From Colletes latitarsis (taxonomy: Eukaryota; Arthropoda; Insecta; Hymenoptera; Colletidae), in NCBI RefSeq assembly GCF_051014445.1, contig NC_135147.1:27432479-27496478 (forward strand): a stretch of 64,000 nt of DNA, in the 5' to 3' direction. The position numbers and the translations under genes were made by a program. This document shows positions 10,540 to 22,800 of the stretch, one piece after another. How positions within the stretch are numbered: position 1 is the first letter of the stretch; every line of letters starts with the position of its first letter. A model generated the notes under the pieces. The model saw nothing but the letters and a program-made list of their open reading frames with translations. It was not told where the DNA came from and made no database searches.

Positions 10540-11676
10540 TGTAAAAATGTAAATATACAGTTTGTCTCGTAGAGCGATAAGTTTTCACAAAGCGCCATCG
10601 ACGTGGTCGTGGAATATCCTGAATAATTGCGAACCGAGCGCAGATTGTACAATACTTGATGGTTTATTTGCCGAGAAGTAAAATACACAGGCATTTGTTA
10701 CAATGGTACTGCCGAAGAATATTTCTTATGTCTTTGTAATAACATCTAGCGACAATACATCGATACTAAAAAGAGAGAAGCTGATATATTTTGTTCGATC
10801 AATTTTCCCGTTTTACCAAATACTTAACAATTATTCACGTACCAATTCTTTCTCTCTCTCTTTCTTTCTCTATTTATATAATCTCTTGCATCACCGTTTC
10901 TATTTCGTGGTTTATGTTACAATATCCGCGACTTCTCGTCTCCGTTTCCGCCTCGAGTAACTAGAAGGCGACCAGGCGGAATTCTACCAGGCTCGCGCGT
11001 CGCGCGGCAACTTAATCGCCGCGCGACAGCTGGGCCCCTCCCCCCATGACGTTTGCACCTTGCACATTTGCACGGTGGTCCCAATTGTGTTAATCTTCGC
11101 GATCGTAATTCTATTTATCGCGAACATCGAACAACGGTACGCGTGGATCGATCGGTCACGCTTCGCGGCGTGTATTGCACGTCGTTTCGAAAGGCAGCCG
11201 CGAAACGACTTGTTCCTCCGCGGCTCGAAAGAAATTGCACACGATCGAGTCGACCTTCGACATCGGTGGGATCCGAAACTGCCGAATATCGTAAAACATT
11301 GCAACGGGAATTCCAACAATCGCGACGCGTGCAATTTTCCTCGAGCCCCCCGAGCAATTTGTTTCTCCCTTAATTTGGCTGTGTCCGCCGCGCGGACAGA
11401 TCGCTCGGAAAATTACTCGATCTAATAAACACTTATCGTTCACTCGTTCGCTAATTCACACACACTGTGGACCTTTTCCCTTCTCTGTTGCTACTTTATC
11501 TATCGACTCGAAATGTCTCTACGCGTCTACCTAATTACTTGAATCTGCGTATCTATACAATTTGTGAATATGTATTTAAAATTACGCGTACCACATAGAC
11601 CCGGTACAGGTCCGATATGAGTTACCCGTTTAAGATACAAGGGATACCTATCTAAAATAAGTACATAATATATATA

Positions 11677-11926
11677 TACAGGATGTTTCGGTAGAAACAA
11701 GTCGCAATGATATTTTCGTGTAAGCGTTACAAACTGGCTTCGTCGGTGGACACAAACGATTGTTTCTTTTTAAATGAAGGTTCTCTTGACTTACAATGAA
11801 ACTATCCAAGGGAACATTGCAGTTATATTCTGTCTCGAAATCAAAACTTTACCACAAAAAGAAAACATCTTCCTGCTATTTAAATTAGACAAAGTAATAG
11901 ACTTGTTTCTAATGAAACATCCTGTA
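11677..11926. mobile_element. 250-bp TA-flanked MITE, second family
   Basis: TA-CAGGATGTTTC at the left and GAAACATCCTG-TA at the right. The terminal inverted repeats are about 26 bp with three differences (...AGAAACAAGTC). No transposase. TA flanks and short inverted ends fit a mariner-type derivative. Confidence 0.8.
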
Positions 11927-12185
11927 CATAAGTATAATCCTCGAGAAGGCGGTGATAAATAGTAACGACGAAGTAACAATACAATATTGCTCGATCCCGT
12001 ATTATATAATGTATAATATATATAATATTTATAATAATAATAATATAACGATATTATCCAATCGCGAGTAAAGTAGCCTTTACTCGTATCGGATTCTTTC
12101 TCTCTTTTCTCTCGTAATTCTTTTTTTTTTTGTCTAAAGAGCTATTTAAGAATCTCGCCGCGCTCGTTCCATACATATATGCATG

Positions 12186-12214
12186 TGTATGTATGTATGT
12201 ATGTATGTATGTAT
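12186..12214. repeat. (GTAT)n microsatellite
   Basis: About seven tandem GTAT units. Confidence 0.9.
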
Positions 12215-13299
12215 ATTCATCGAAGTAAATAATTACGATAGGCCTAACGGTTTCGAGTCTCACTTGCTCTCCCACTCTCTCTTATTCTCACAATCACTCA
12301 TTTGCTCTCTTTCTGTTTCGCAAAATTCTCTTTCACGCTCCTCTTAACACGTTCGTCCGGCGAAGCGTTCAAGGGTTACAAAGCCACTTTCTCTTTACTC
12401 CATACGTTCATCGTTATCTCGAGTAAAAAGCAAATCGAACAAGCGAAATCGAGAGGTGCAATTGTTCAATTCTCTTTTTTTTGTGCTCGACTCTACGACA
12501 CAACACTCTCTGCAATAGTTTACGCGTTAAAACCGACCAAAGTTTACACGAATAATCGGGCGATTTAAAGTTTACGGAGCGACAGGCAATAGAAAGTCAC
12601 GAGCACGCCATATTCTTAATTTCCGAAAGAAAAGCCTCGACTTTGGAACGGGTGGGAGAAGCAAACTACCAGACGCATTTTGCTACCAATATCACAATTG
12701 CGTAAATTTTTTCATTTCTTGTAACTCGAAGGCCTCTTAATATCGTAACGTTCGCTAAAAACATCCGTTAATTTGCAACAAGATTTAATAGAACACCCTG
12801 CCACACGTATATAGTATATCGAAATCATGCTTATCAATAATATAAATACAGTACCTGCGTGTCCGTTCTTTGTCTACATAAAAAAATCAGCGCTTTAAAT
12901 CTCTCTCTCTCTTTCTCTCTCTTTCTTCTTTCTTTTCACCTTTACGGACTAATTTTGATGCTACTAGGGACGAGGGATCAACGTCAGCGCTGACAGCATC
13001 TCTGCTTTCTATGCACTCTCTTAAAGCTACAGAGGTAAGTGTAAAGATACGAATACTGTTAAGGCTGACAGCTGTTTCGAGAAACATCCCTTGTCTGCGG
13101 TGTTACGTCCGGTCCACGGTATCCGCGTCGTTTCCCGTTAATTAAACGTTAGTCCAAGTGTAAATAAATCTAAAAGAAAATCATCGAACCGTAATGATTA
13201 ATCGGTCGGCTTTAGGCGCAAGGATGCAAAATATCGTAACGCGGGACGAAGCGGATACTCGTGGACCACGAAACGGAAATGAAAATCTCTCGGTGTCGT

Positions 13300-13345
13300 G
13301 AACGGCACACGGGGCACACGGGGCACACGGCACACAGCACACGGC
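13300..13345. repeat. Short GGCACACG minisatellite
   Basis: Tandem GGCACACG-type units, slightly diverged. Confidence 0.75.
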
Positions 13346-14337
13346 ATTCGATTGATTCCCGTTCGTTCAATACAAAGTAGAGGTACTTCGATTCGTGTAA
13401 ATACAATAATGTACAATCTTTGTTTACTCTTCATCATCATCGTCTTGTGTCGTTCGTTTTTATTTTTTCTTTATTTATTTGGAGTTGAACCTTACTGTGA
13501 CCTCGGCGCGTTACAGTGCCGAATTAAACGGAATCGATCTACGCTCTACGGTGAGTCGAGAGACAAAACGATGAACGAAAAAATTCTTTATCTACACATT
13601 TAACACACCTTTACTCGCAGCGACGTTTTCGTTGATTCGGTTATCGAATATCTTCTTCTCCATTTACCCTATCCATTCTCATTCCCCGTTCTCCGTCCCA
13701 AATTCGTTCGACCTTGCGAGAGCAAGCTTTACACGCTCCCCAATTCTTCTCTACTTCCCTCTCGTGTTCCCTCCTGTGACACCTCTTCCGGTTCCGCGGG
13801 AAGCGACTTGCTTTCGTTCTTGTTGCACGCCGACCAAGGCAAACGACCAATCGACCTAAGGTCTCCTAACGTCCATCTCGATCCGATACACGTTCTCGAA
13901 CGTACGGTCGTCGGTAATGATACAATAAACGTTTTTCTCGGTATGAAATTTCAGCGACTCGATCGTTTAACACGCGTTGCACGCGGAGAATTGCATTTCT
14001 TTACACTTTTCCGGGCGGGGGGAAACTATTAACGCGATAAGTGTAATATCTATTTAATGAATTTGTCAAAAACTTTAAACTGAGAAAAGACGAATGGGTT
14101 TTTCCCTCAACAACCAATTTACACATTACTCAAAACTATCGAAGCAACTTTTCTGATGTTTTTCGCGGACTAAGGGTACCTTGTATCGCGTTAAATGGTG
14201 AGAGAAATAACGTTGCTTCTCCCACAATTTAATACGATGCTGAGTACTGAAGCCCCCCACCCCACTTGATAATGATATTTTCTCCAACACCACAAATATG
14301 TGATTTTGTTATTCAATTGCTATTTTTCGTAGTTCTA

Positions 14338-15034
14338 TACAGGGTGTTCGACCACCCATAGGAAAAATTTTAATGGGAGATTCCAGAGGAAAAAATAAGA
14401 CGAAAATCAAGAATATCAATTTCTTAACGGGACTTCGTTAAAAAGTTATTAAAAAATTAAATTCAAAAATTTCAAATCATTCTGGAAAAATTATTTTCGG
14501 TTGCGGGGGTCGATTACCATTATTTTTGGTCATTACGCATACCCCCGAAATTCTAACCACTTTCGAGAAAAAAATTCCTTACCGAAAATGAAATGTCTGA
14601 CTATACATTGACCCGTTTCCCTGATATTTTTCGACGAAAAAAAAATTTCAAATCGTTCTGGAAAAATTATATTTGGTTGCAGGGGTCAATTACAAGCATT
14701 TTTGGTGAATAGACATACCCGCGAAATCCTACCCACTTTCGAGAAAAAAATTCTAATAGGTAGTGAAATTTTTAGACGAAATTAAAACATTTCAAATCGT
14801 TCTAAAAAAATTATATTTGGTTGCAGAGGTCAATTACAAGCATTTTTGGTGAATAGATATACTCTCGAAACCCTGCGCATTTTCGAGAAAAAAATTCAGT
14901 AAGAACGGAACTTTAAACGTCAATAACTTTTTAACGAAGTCTCCATCAATAAATTAGTATTCTTGATTTTCGTCTTATTTTGCCCTCTAGAATCTCCCAT
15001 TAAAATTTTTTCACGGGTAGCCGAACACCCTGTA
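14338..15034. mobile_element. Foldback MITE family, copy 3
   Basis: TA-CAGGGTGTTCG ... CGAACACCCTG-TA with long inverted ends and three to four internal modules. It lies downstream of Snap25. Confidence 0.88.
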
Positions 15035-16233
15035 GATTTATGGAGAACGTTCCGATGCACGCCTCGTTAAATTCTCTACTATTATTGGTATCTCTTTCAC
15101 CGACTATACCATACTTCGAAACTGCGTCTTACTACATCCTACTACGGCTACTTTGCGAATTATCGCGCGAGCGTCTGTCTACCTATGTATCGATCTACTA
15201 TACACGGATACCTTGGTCGTAACATTAATTGCAATAACAAATTATATGGTATGAATTACCTAAATGGAGCCTCGCTGTGCGTATGTATTGTTCACGTGTG
15301 CACTTCCACACGCTGTGCAATCTACATTTCTCTGTCTGTCTCTGTGTCTGTGTGGGTCTGTGTTTGCGTGTATGCGTGTTGTGTATTTTATACATCTTTG
15401 TGTGAAACGATGTAAAACAATTTACAGCGTGTGTCGTACTCCCGTACAACCAATATCGGTTTTCCCCTGTGTGTGGCTTCTGTCGGTGACTGGGTAATCT
15501 TTAACCCTTAAACAGGCGCACACTTATTATTCAAAAAACTTTTCTCTAAATTGTCTAAGAGATTCTAACCTTTTATATATATTTTCATCATTTCCTTCGT
15601 CGCGATTTAGAAACCTTTTAGATGTAATTGTCGAGAGTGTAAACGCTATTACGAGAGGAAGAACTTGGATAAACGTGCAGTTAAGACAAAATTCATTAAA
15701 CTTTACATTATTTACTTTCTCTTTGTTACTTTTTCCCGACATTTCTCGCCTCTTAAAAAACACTACCTGCTCTCGTTAAATTGACCTGGGCAACATTGCG
15801 CCGCATCTGCGTCTTCGTAAGTAGAATTCGATAATAAAGTAACTTGGTTTTTTTTTTTCTTTTCGATATTTGCGATATATAATCTAGGAAATTTTAGGAA
15901 GTAAGAATTTGCCCTCTTAAGGGTTAAAGATGATTCGTGAGGAATGTCCGAGCAGACTCGATGAAAATCAGCGGCTCGAATGCTGCCGACGGAAGCAAGA
16001 AAAAAGGGAACTAAACGTTGCGAGAACGTAATCACGACGAACCGACACTTTCAAAGATCGTTCGAGTAATCCGTGGACAAAACGTAGGGTGCGACGCGTT
16101 CAAATAGAAAATATCTATCGCGTGTTTCGGAAACAAAACTGCACAGAAAACGGGGATCATCTGCGATCGAAAATGCGACGGTCCTGCGTTGCGTCCAACC
16201 AACAACGATAAACAAACTATCTACGGGTACAAC

Positions 16234-16440
16234 TTAAGGGGGTATTCCGGTCTAGAATGACGAATAAATCGATTTTCTTCGAGCAAAAGGCTTTAAAAAC
16301 ATGCGTGTAAAGCCATTTACTTCGATTCGTAAAAATAACAAAGTTTCTAGACAAGTGTTAACTGTGTTCTTTCACGAAATATTATTTTTTCTACTAACTG
16401 ACACATATCTGAAAACCTGGTAGGCCGAATACTCCCTTAA
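16234..16440. mobile_element. TTAA-flanked foldback MITE 1
   Basis: TTAA-GGGGGTATTC at the left and GAATACTCCC-TTAA at the right (9 of 10 inverted matches). A TTAA target is typical of the piggyBac superfamily, but the assignment is inferred because no transposase is present. Confidence 0.65.
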
Positions 16441-16631
16441 ACGGCGGAAAGGCATGAGCTAAAAGAATTTGATCTGCTCGTTCGATTATCTACTTGGTAA
16501 CACTCGTTCGTTCTAAACGATCTATCGTTAGTCGATGCAGAAATAAACGGTGATAACTAAACAGTGAGCGCACGATCCCAAGAACGAGTAACCGAGAGTA
16601 ACAGAACGTGTCTGTGGTTGTTGGTACTAGT

Positions 16632-16637
16632 TTTATT
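16632..16637 (-). terminator. Candidate poly(A) signal after Snap25 last exon 6b
   Basis: AATAAA on the minus strand, 123 nt beyond the stop codon of exon 6b. Confidence 0.5.
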
Positions 16638-16759
16638 GTTGACACTGGTATTGTTACTGTAGCTGTTGTTATCGATAGTGATAGTGGTGGTGGTGACAGT
16701 GGAGATGATAGTATTGGTGCTGTTGGTGGCCGACGGGGTGCAGGTGGTCGAGAGTGGCC

Positions 16760-16822
16760 TTACTTGAGTAGTTGATGGGCTCGCTCGTTGGCCACCTTTA
16801 TCCTCGTCTCGTTCGATTCGCC
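16760..16822 (-). CDS. Snap25: Snap25 alternative last coding exon 6b
   Basis: Encodes GESNETRIKVANERAHQLLK and stop, preceded by an AG acceptor (CACGCAG). It differs from 6a at three of 20 residues (K for A, E for Q, Q for D), all of them changes in charge or polarity. Phase 0 entry fits exon 5. Confidence 0.92.
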   Translation of the reverse strand, partial: GESNETRIKVANERAHQLLK

Positions 16823-19800
16823 CTGCGTGCCAAAAAAAGAAACAAACGAAAGATCGTAACCCAACACACTGCCGTGTATCAAGATCGCGTCATTGTCGAT
16901 CTCGTTACTTCAATTAATCTGCGGTCTTCTCGCTCGCGCGCCGTCGTCGTTCCATCCCTTCTAGTCTCTTTCCATCACTCTTTCCCTCACGAATTCGAGA
17001 GAATATTCAAAAAGCAACAACACAACTCGTACGCAACAGTTGCATTCGCAACCAACGACGACGACGACGACGACCCTGCGGGATTTCATCCAATAAATGA
17101 GATTCCAAAGGAATTAAATGTAAGTATACGTATACGTATACAGGGTGTTCGGTCACCCCTGGGAAAAATTTTATTGGCGGATTCTAGAGGCCAAAATAAA
17201 ACGAAAATCAAGAATACCAATTTGTTGACGGAGGCTTCGTTAAAAGGTTATTAACAATTAAATTCAAAAATTTTAAATAGTTCTGGAAAAATTATTTTTG
17301 GTTACAGGAGTCAATTATAAGTATTTTTGATCATTACACATACCCCTGAAATCCTATCCACTTTCGAGAAAAAAATTCGCGCGGGTACTGAAATTTTTAG
17401 ACGAAATTCAAACATTTCAAATCGTTCTAAAAAAATTATTTTCATTTGCGGGGGTCAATTTCAATCATTTTTGGTCATTACACATACCCTCGAAATCCTA
17501 CGCACTTTCGAGAAAAAAATTCCTTACCGAAAATACAATGTCTGACCATACCGTTGATTGATTCCCCTGAAATTTCATAATACTTTCAAATCGTTCTGGA
17601 AAAATTATTTTCGGATGCGGGGGTCAATTACAATCATTTTTGGTGAATAGACCTACCCCCGAAATCCTACCCAGTTTCTAAAAAAAAATTCAATAATGTC
17701 GGAACTTTAATCGTTAATAACTTTTTAACAAAGCCTCGATCAACAAATTGATATTCTTGATTTTCGTCTTATTTTGGCCTCTAGAATCTCCCATTAAAAT
17801 TTTTCCCAGGGGTGTAACACCCTGTATACTGTTGTTTCCAAGTCTGGGATATTCCGCGTTTCATTTCGTTCAAGGTGATCATATCGTACAGCAGAACATA
17901 GCGAGAACTTGGGATTGTTGTAAAATACAATTAAAACATTTTCTATTTCAACGATCGATCCCAGACTTTCGACAGCAACCACGTACGTATAGTGGTGGAC
18001 ACAGGAAATATAGCGAGAACTTTGGACACGCTCGTTTCATTTGTCAAGCGATATCTATCCTTGTCGAGTGAAATTGATACGAATAAAAATGGTGCACCGT
18101 TCGGAGCAGCAAATTTAGTACAATTTCGAAAGTTTTGTTACGAACTCGCTATGTTCCCTCCACCGAGTATATACGTGTACGATCAATCGTAAAAGTATCG
18201 TAGAAAGTAGCTGGACGACACCAACAGCGAAGAAGATGACGCGCGCTCGCGTGCGATTACGGGGGTACGAACTAAACGACACGTAGGAACTACCAAAGTA
18301 CACGACGCGAGAGACCTGTGAGACACGCGTGGAGGAGGTATCGATGCGACCCCGGCAAGTAACTCGATGATTTCGTTGTAGTAGAAACAGGTGGATCGAG
18401 TTGGAGACACGAGTTGGGTTAACGAGTTGACGATGTCCGACCGACGACGAGAAGGCAGAAGAAAGGGCGTGGTAGGCGTGGTAGGCGTGGTGGAGCGTAA
18501 TATACATATATAATATACACTCACACTATATACGTATGCATATATACACAAAACACACGCACACGCACACGCTATCTCTCTCTCTCTCTCTCTCTCGCAC
18601 GCCATATATATATAGATATACACATACAGTGTGTGCATATATATACATGTATATTTATATACTTTTTTTTTTGTAATATTTTGGGCTCGAAGGATACGGA
18701 TACGTGGGTGGAGAGACGCATTTTACTTGAGCAGGTCGTGCGCACGCTGATTCGCCACGGCTATCCTTGTTTCGTTTGACTCGCCCTGCGGATTATCATA
18801 GTATGGATTTGGTCATACGTGGCACAAAATGAGAATCTATCAAGTCGAACGTAAAGGCAAGAAACAACAGTGAACGGAGTAGAGAACAAAGTAGGAAGGA
18901 AGAAAGAAAGAAAAAAAAAATATCGAAAACAAAGGGCGAACAAAGCGTGTGAGGAGAGGATCGCGGCGATCGTCGACAGAGCGATCGATGTCGGTGCAAT
19001 TGTTGTTTATCTCGCATATTCCGATTTGCTTTTGCTTCCTCTTTCTTTTCACTTTTCGACGTGATATATATGCAACGTGTATGGCCGAACACAGAAAACA
19101 GCCCGTGAACAGTGACGAAAAGAAGAGATGACTGGTTGTGCGATGACGAGAGAGGGAGTAAAAGGACGGCTAGTCGTGCGGTGCACGTGCGTACGCATGC
19201 CAAAATGAGAAACGAAACAATCGTCGATCATTCGTCGAAATCAATATCCGTCTCCATATCGATCTTCCTGGCGCGTTCCCTCGACGATTGTTTCGTTCTT
19301 GAGAATAGAACTTCCGTGCCAATACAACAATTTTATATACAGGGTGTTCGACCACACTTGGGAAAATATTTTAATGGGGAATTCTAGGGGCCAAAATAAG
19401 ACGAAAATCAAGAATACCAATCTGTTGATCGAGCCTTCGTTAAAAAGTTATTAAAGTTATTAAAGATACGTCAGTAGAGCTTCTCATGCTGAGTGAGAAC
19501 CACTGTCATGCGCACGCAGCTATTCGCAGATAGCTGTTCTACAGGCGGAACTTTAAACGTTAATAACTTTTTAACGAAGCCTCCATCGACAAGTTGGTAT
19601 TCTTGATTTTCGTCTTATTTTGGTCTCTAGAATCTACCATTACAATTTTTCCCAGGGGTGGCCGAACACTCTGTATACATACATACATACACATACATAT
19701 ATACATGTATGTGCATATACGTATGTAAATACATAGATAAGAGATAGAAATAAATACGGAGAACGTTCTATCGAATGCGTTCTCCTCGAAAGAGACTTAA

Positions 19801-22800
19801 TCCCGTCTTAGAAGCAGGGACTTCGTAGCTGCGAGCTATACACAATATGTATAAGCGTTAGAAAGTTTATATTCAATTATGCAAGATTATTAGGATGAAA
19901 GTATCAGAAAATCGTAACTATTACACGGTACGTATAATAATATGATAAATAATACCGGTGGAATGATCTCTGTTTAAAAAGAATCTTTCAACATTCGATA
20001 TTTTTCATTTCAGTACAAGTCCCTGCTTAGAAGTCTCTTCGCGAAGGAATCACGCGAACCATTACACACGTCGATTTCGATGCAAACCTTATGAATTGCT
20101 AGAGAGACCCTTCGACTCCCTACTCATCTAAAAAAACAGATTCATGGAAATCGATGTACAATATACGAAATTTCCATAGTTACACGCAACTTCTCGTAAT
20201 AATTATCTACTAAATTGCTTCATTAACAGAAATGAAATAGAACTCTGTCAATAGTTCCCGTACTTGGTAACGAGGACAAGAACAAACTTCGCAGAAAGAA
20301 ACGTAAAGAAATGTTCCGAGCCGAGTATATTTACCAACTGCTACGCCACGTAGATGGAAAACTACTCTTTATTAAACGAAAGCACAGTAAAGTTAAGCCT
20401 TCCTCTTTGTTTATAGTAGAAAAGGTTTCATGAAACTATGGAGATTTTGTTGAGCTGTGTAATATTATCGCGTGGTTCTATCGCAAGTCCAAGGTAAAAA
20501 TCGTGGAAAAGGTAGAAGGGGACATTGGGGTCGCTACGAGGAAAAACACGGTATGTATTCGCTCGATACGGAGCCCATCGTCGGCGGCCAGAAATCTCAT
20601 GATTAGACGTATGTACGTTGCGGCAATCGCAAAAAGAAAAGCTGGCAAACTGCTTCTCGTATAAAGCGTAACACGTCTTCCGCGTCAACTTTCGTTTAGC
20701 CAGTGTGCCAGCTTCTCGTCGGTGACGAAAGTTTTATGGTTGATCCTGGCGACCGCCAAGTTGAACGCGCGAGGACAAACTGCGACTTCCGAAGACCAAC
20801 AAACGGGATAATAATTTCGAACAATCGGGCAAATTTTCTTCGCGACCGACGAATAGAAATATCTCAATTTCGCTCGTTAACCACCTTTTGCCCAAATCTG
20901 GTTCCGAGTGATCGTTGGAGGAACGAGGGGAACCATGGACGGAAGGATAATCAAAGGGCGTGCAGAATGTTCCTAAAGTAAGTATCAAAAATTTGGGTAC
21001 ATCCTCTACTCGCCGTAACGATGAAACAATATTGGATTTTTTATCGTTACGGATAGTAGAGTATACATACAGGGTGCTCGGCCAACCCTGGGAAAAATTT
21101 TAATGGGAGATTCTAGAGGGCAAAATAAAACGAAAATCAAGAATATCAATTTCTTGACTGAGGCTTCGTTGAAAAGTTATTAACGTTTAAAGTTCCGTCG
21201 GTACTGAATTTTTTTCTCGAAAATGCGCAGAATTTCGGGGGTATGTCTATTGACCAAAAATGATTGTAATTGACCCCCGCAACCGAAAATAATTTTTCCA
21301 GGACAATTTGAAACTTTTCAATTTTGTTGAAAAATTTGTCTACCTACTCGAATTTTTTTCTCGAAAACGCGTAGGATTTCGAGGGTATGTCTATTGACCA
21401 AAAATGATTATAATTGACCCCCGCAACTAAAAGTATTTTTTTTAGAACGATTATGAAATTTTTTTTTCGCCGAAAAATTTAGGCACCTACCCAATTTTTT
21501 TTCTCGAAAGTGGGTAGGATTTCAAGGATATGTGTATTCACCAAAAATGCTTATAATTGAACCCTGTAACGATAAATAATTTTTCCAGGACGATTTGAAA
21601 TTTTTGAATTTAATTGCTAATGACTTTTTAACGAAGCCTCCATCAACAAATTGGTATTCTTGATTTTTATTTCATTTTGGCCTCCAGAATCCCCCATTAA
21701 AATTTTTTCCCCAAGGGTGGCCGAACACCCTGTATACTCCTGAAGTTTGGTTAATTATTTGAACAACACCCTGTACAAGAAAGCGAAAGCGACAACGAAC
21801 GTGTGTTGTGCATCGCTCTGAGCGCGTGCATCGTGAGATAAAAAACCTCGCATGCTCCGTGAAGAGAAAAAATATATAGCGGAGCTAATCGTACGTAATG
21901 GTAATTCATCATTTCCAACAATTATTTTCGACGTGTTCAGACCTTGCTCTTCCCATCGCTAATCCCATCCCTCTTCTACGGGCAATTTTACCAACGATCA
22001 AAGACGAATCGACTGGTGTTTCTCAGTCAACAGGTTGACAAAGGGTAACGGATACGAGCAAACTCCGAACATATCCGGCGATCTGACGATTTCCTCGAGC
22101 TCGAACGCCGTCTCGTCGCAACCGAACAACGAGAACGCGAAAATCGTTTCCTCACCTTGCGATTAATCCTATCAATTTGCCGATTCTGATTCTCCAACTC
22201 GCTGCCCATGTCGATCGCCATATTTCTCAGATTGCTGATCATCGTATTCACTTGACCCATGTTCTCTTCCATCTCCGTTTCACGGGCATCGTTCGTGATC
22301 TTGGCGATGTAGCCGCTCTGAGGGCCAAGGCCGTTGCGATCGTCCATCACCCGTTGGGGCTGATTGTTCACCACCTTACCGTCATCATTACCTTTCCACG
22401 TACCCTCGTCTTCCTTGAAGCTGGCGCTCCTGTTTCAAACAGCAATCAATCGATTAGCCAATCCGTACCGCCAAACATGCATCGAAACAAACACACCGAG
22501 AAACTGTATTAATTACTAAACGCTAACAAATAATTTACGAATAACAGAAATCAGATAACCAATGCATGTATACAATTTTTTAAAACTGTTTCCATTTCCA
22601 TTCGATATTAAATACGATAATTTAACGCACAGGAAACCGAGGAAATTTCTACAAGAACGGTCTCTCGAATAACTAAATATTTTTCTTTTTTAAACCTACT
22701 AACTTCGTGACGAAATTCGTGAACCTGTTCTTGTACAAATTTCGTCCACTGTGGTTGGGGTCCTTGGTTTAAAGTAATAATTTTTTTAGTCAAGAAGAAC

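Larger units (their letters stand above)
10540..16631. other. Convergent 3' flank between tetraspanin and Snap25
   Basis: No convincing exon. It holds a GC-richer stretch (about 10970-11450), AT-rich simple sequence, a TA-flanked MITE, MITE copy 3 and a TTAA-flanked element. Part could be a long Snap25 3' UTR, since neural genes often have these, but nothing in the sequence proves it. Confidence 0.45.
18786..22155. other. Snap25 intron 5 region
   Basis: Non-coding. It holds MITE copies 5 and 6, an imperfect inverted repeat at 19787-20041 and a hairpin at 21004-21061. I see no further SNAP-25-like exon. Confidence 0.6.

Noticed and set aside
16772..17254. 160-codon plus-strand frame
   Set aside because: It runs antisense through Snap25 exon 6b, then an ACG microsatellite and MITE copy 4.
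18115..19387. Several 60-150-codon frames on both strands
   Set aside because: Low-complexity microsatellite and purine/pyrimidine runs, overlapping Snap25 exon 6a; no domain or homologue recognised.
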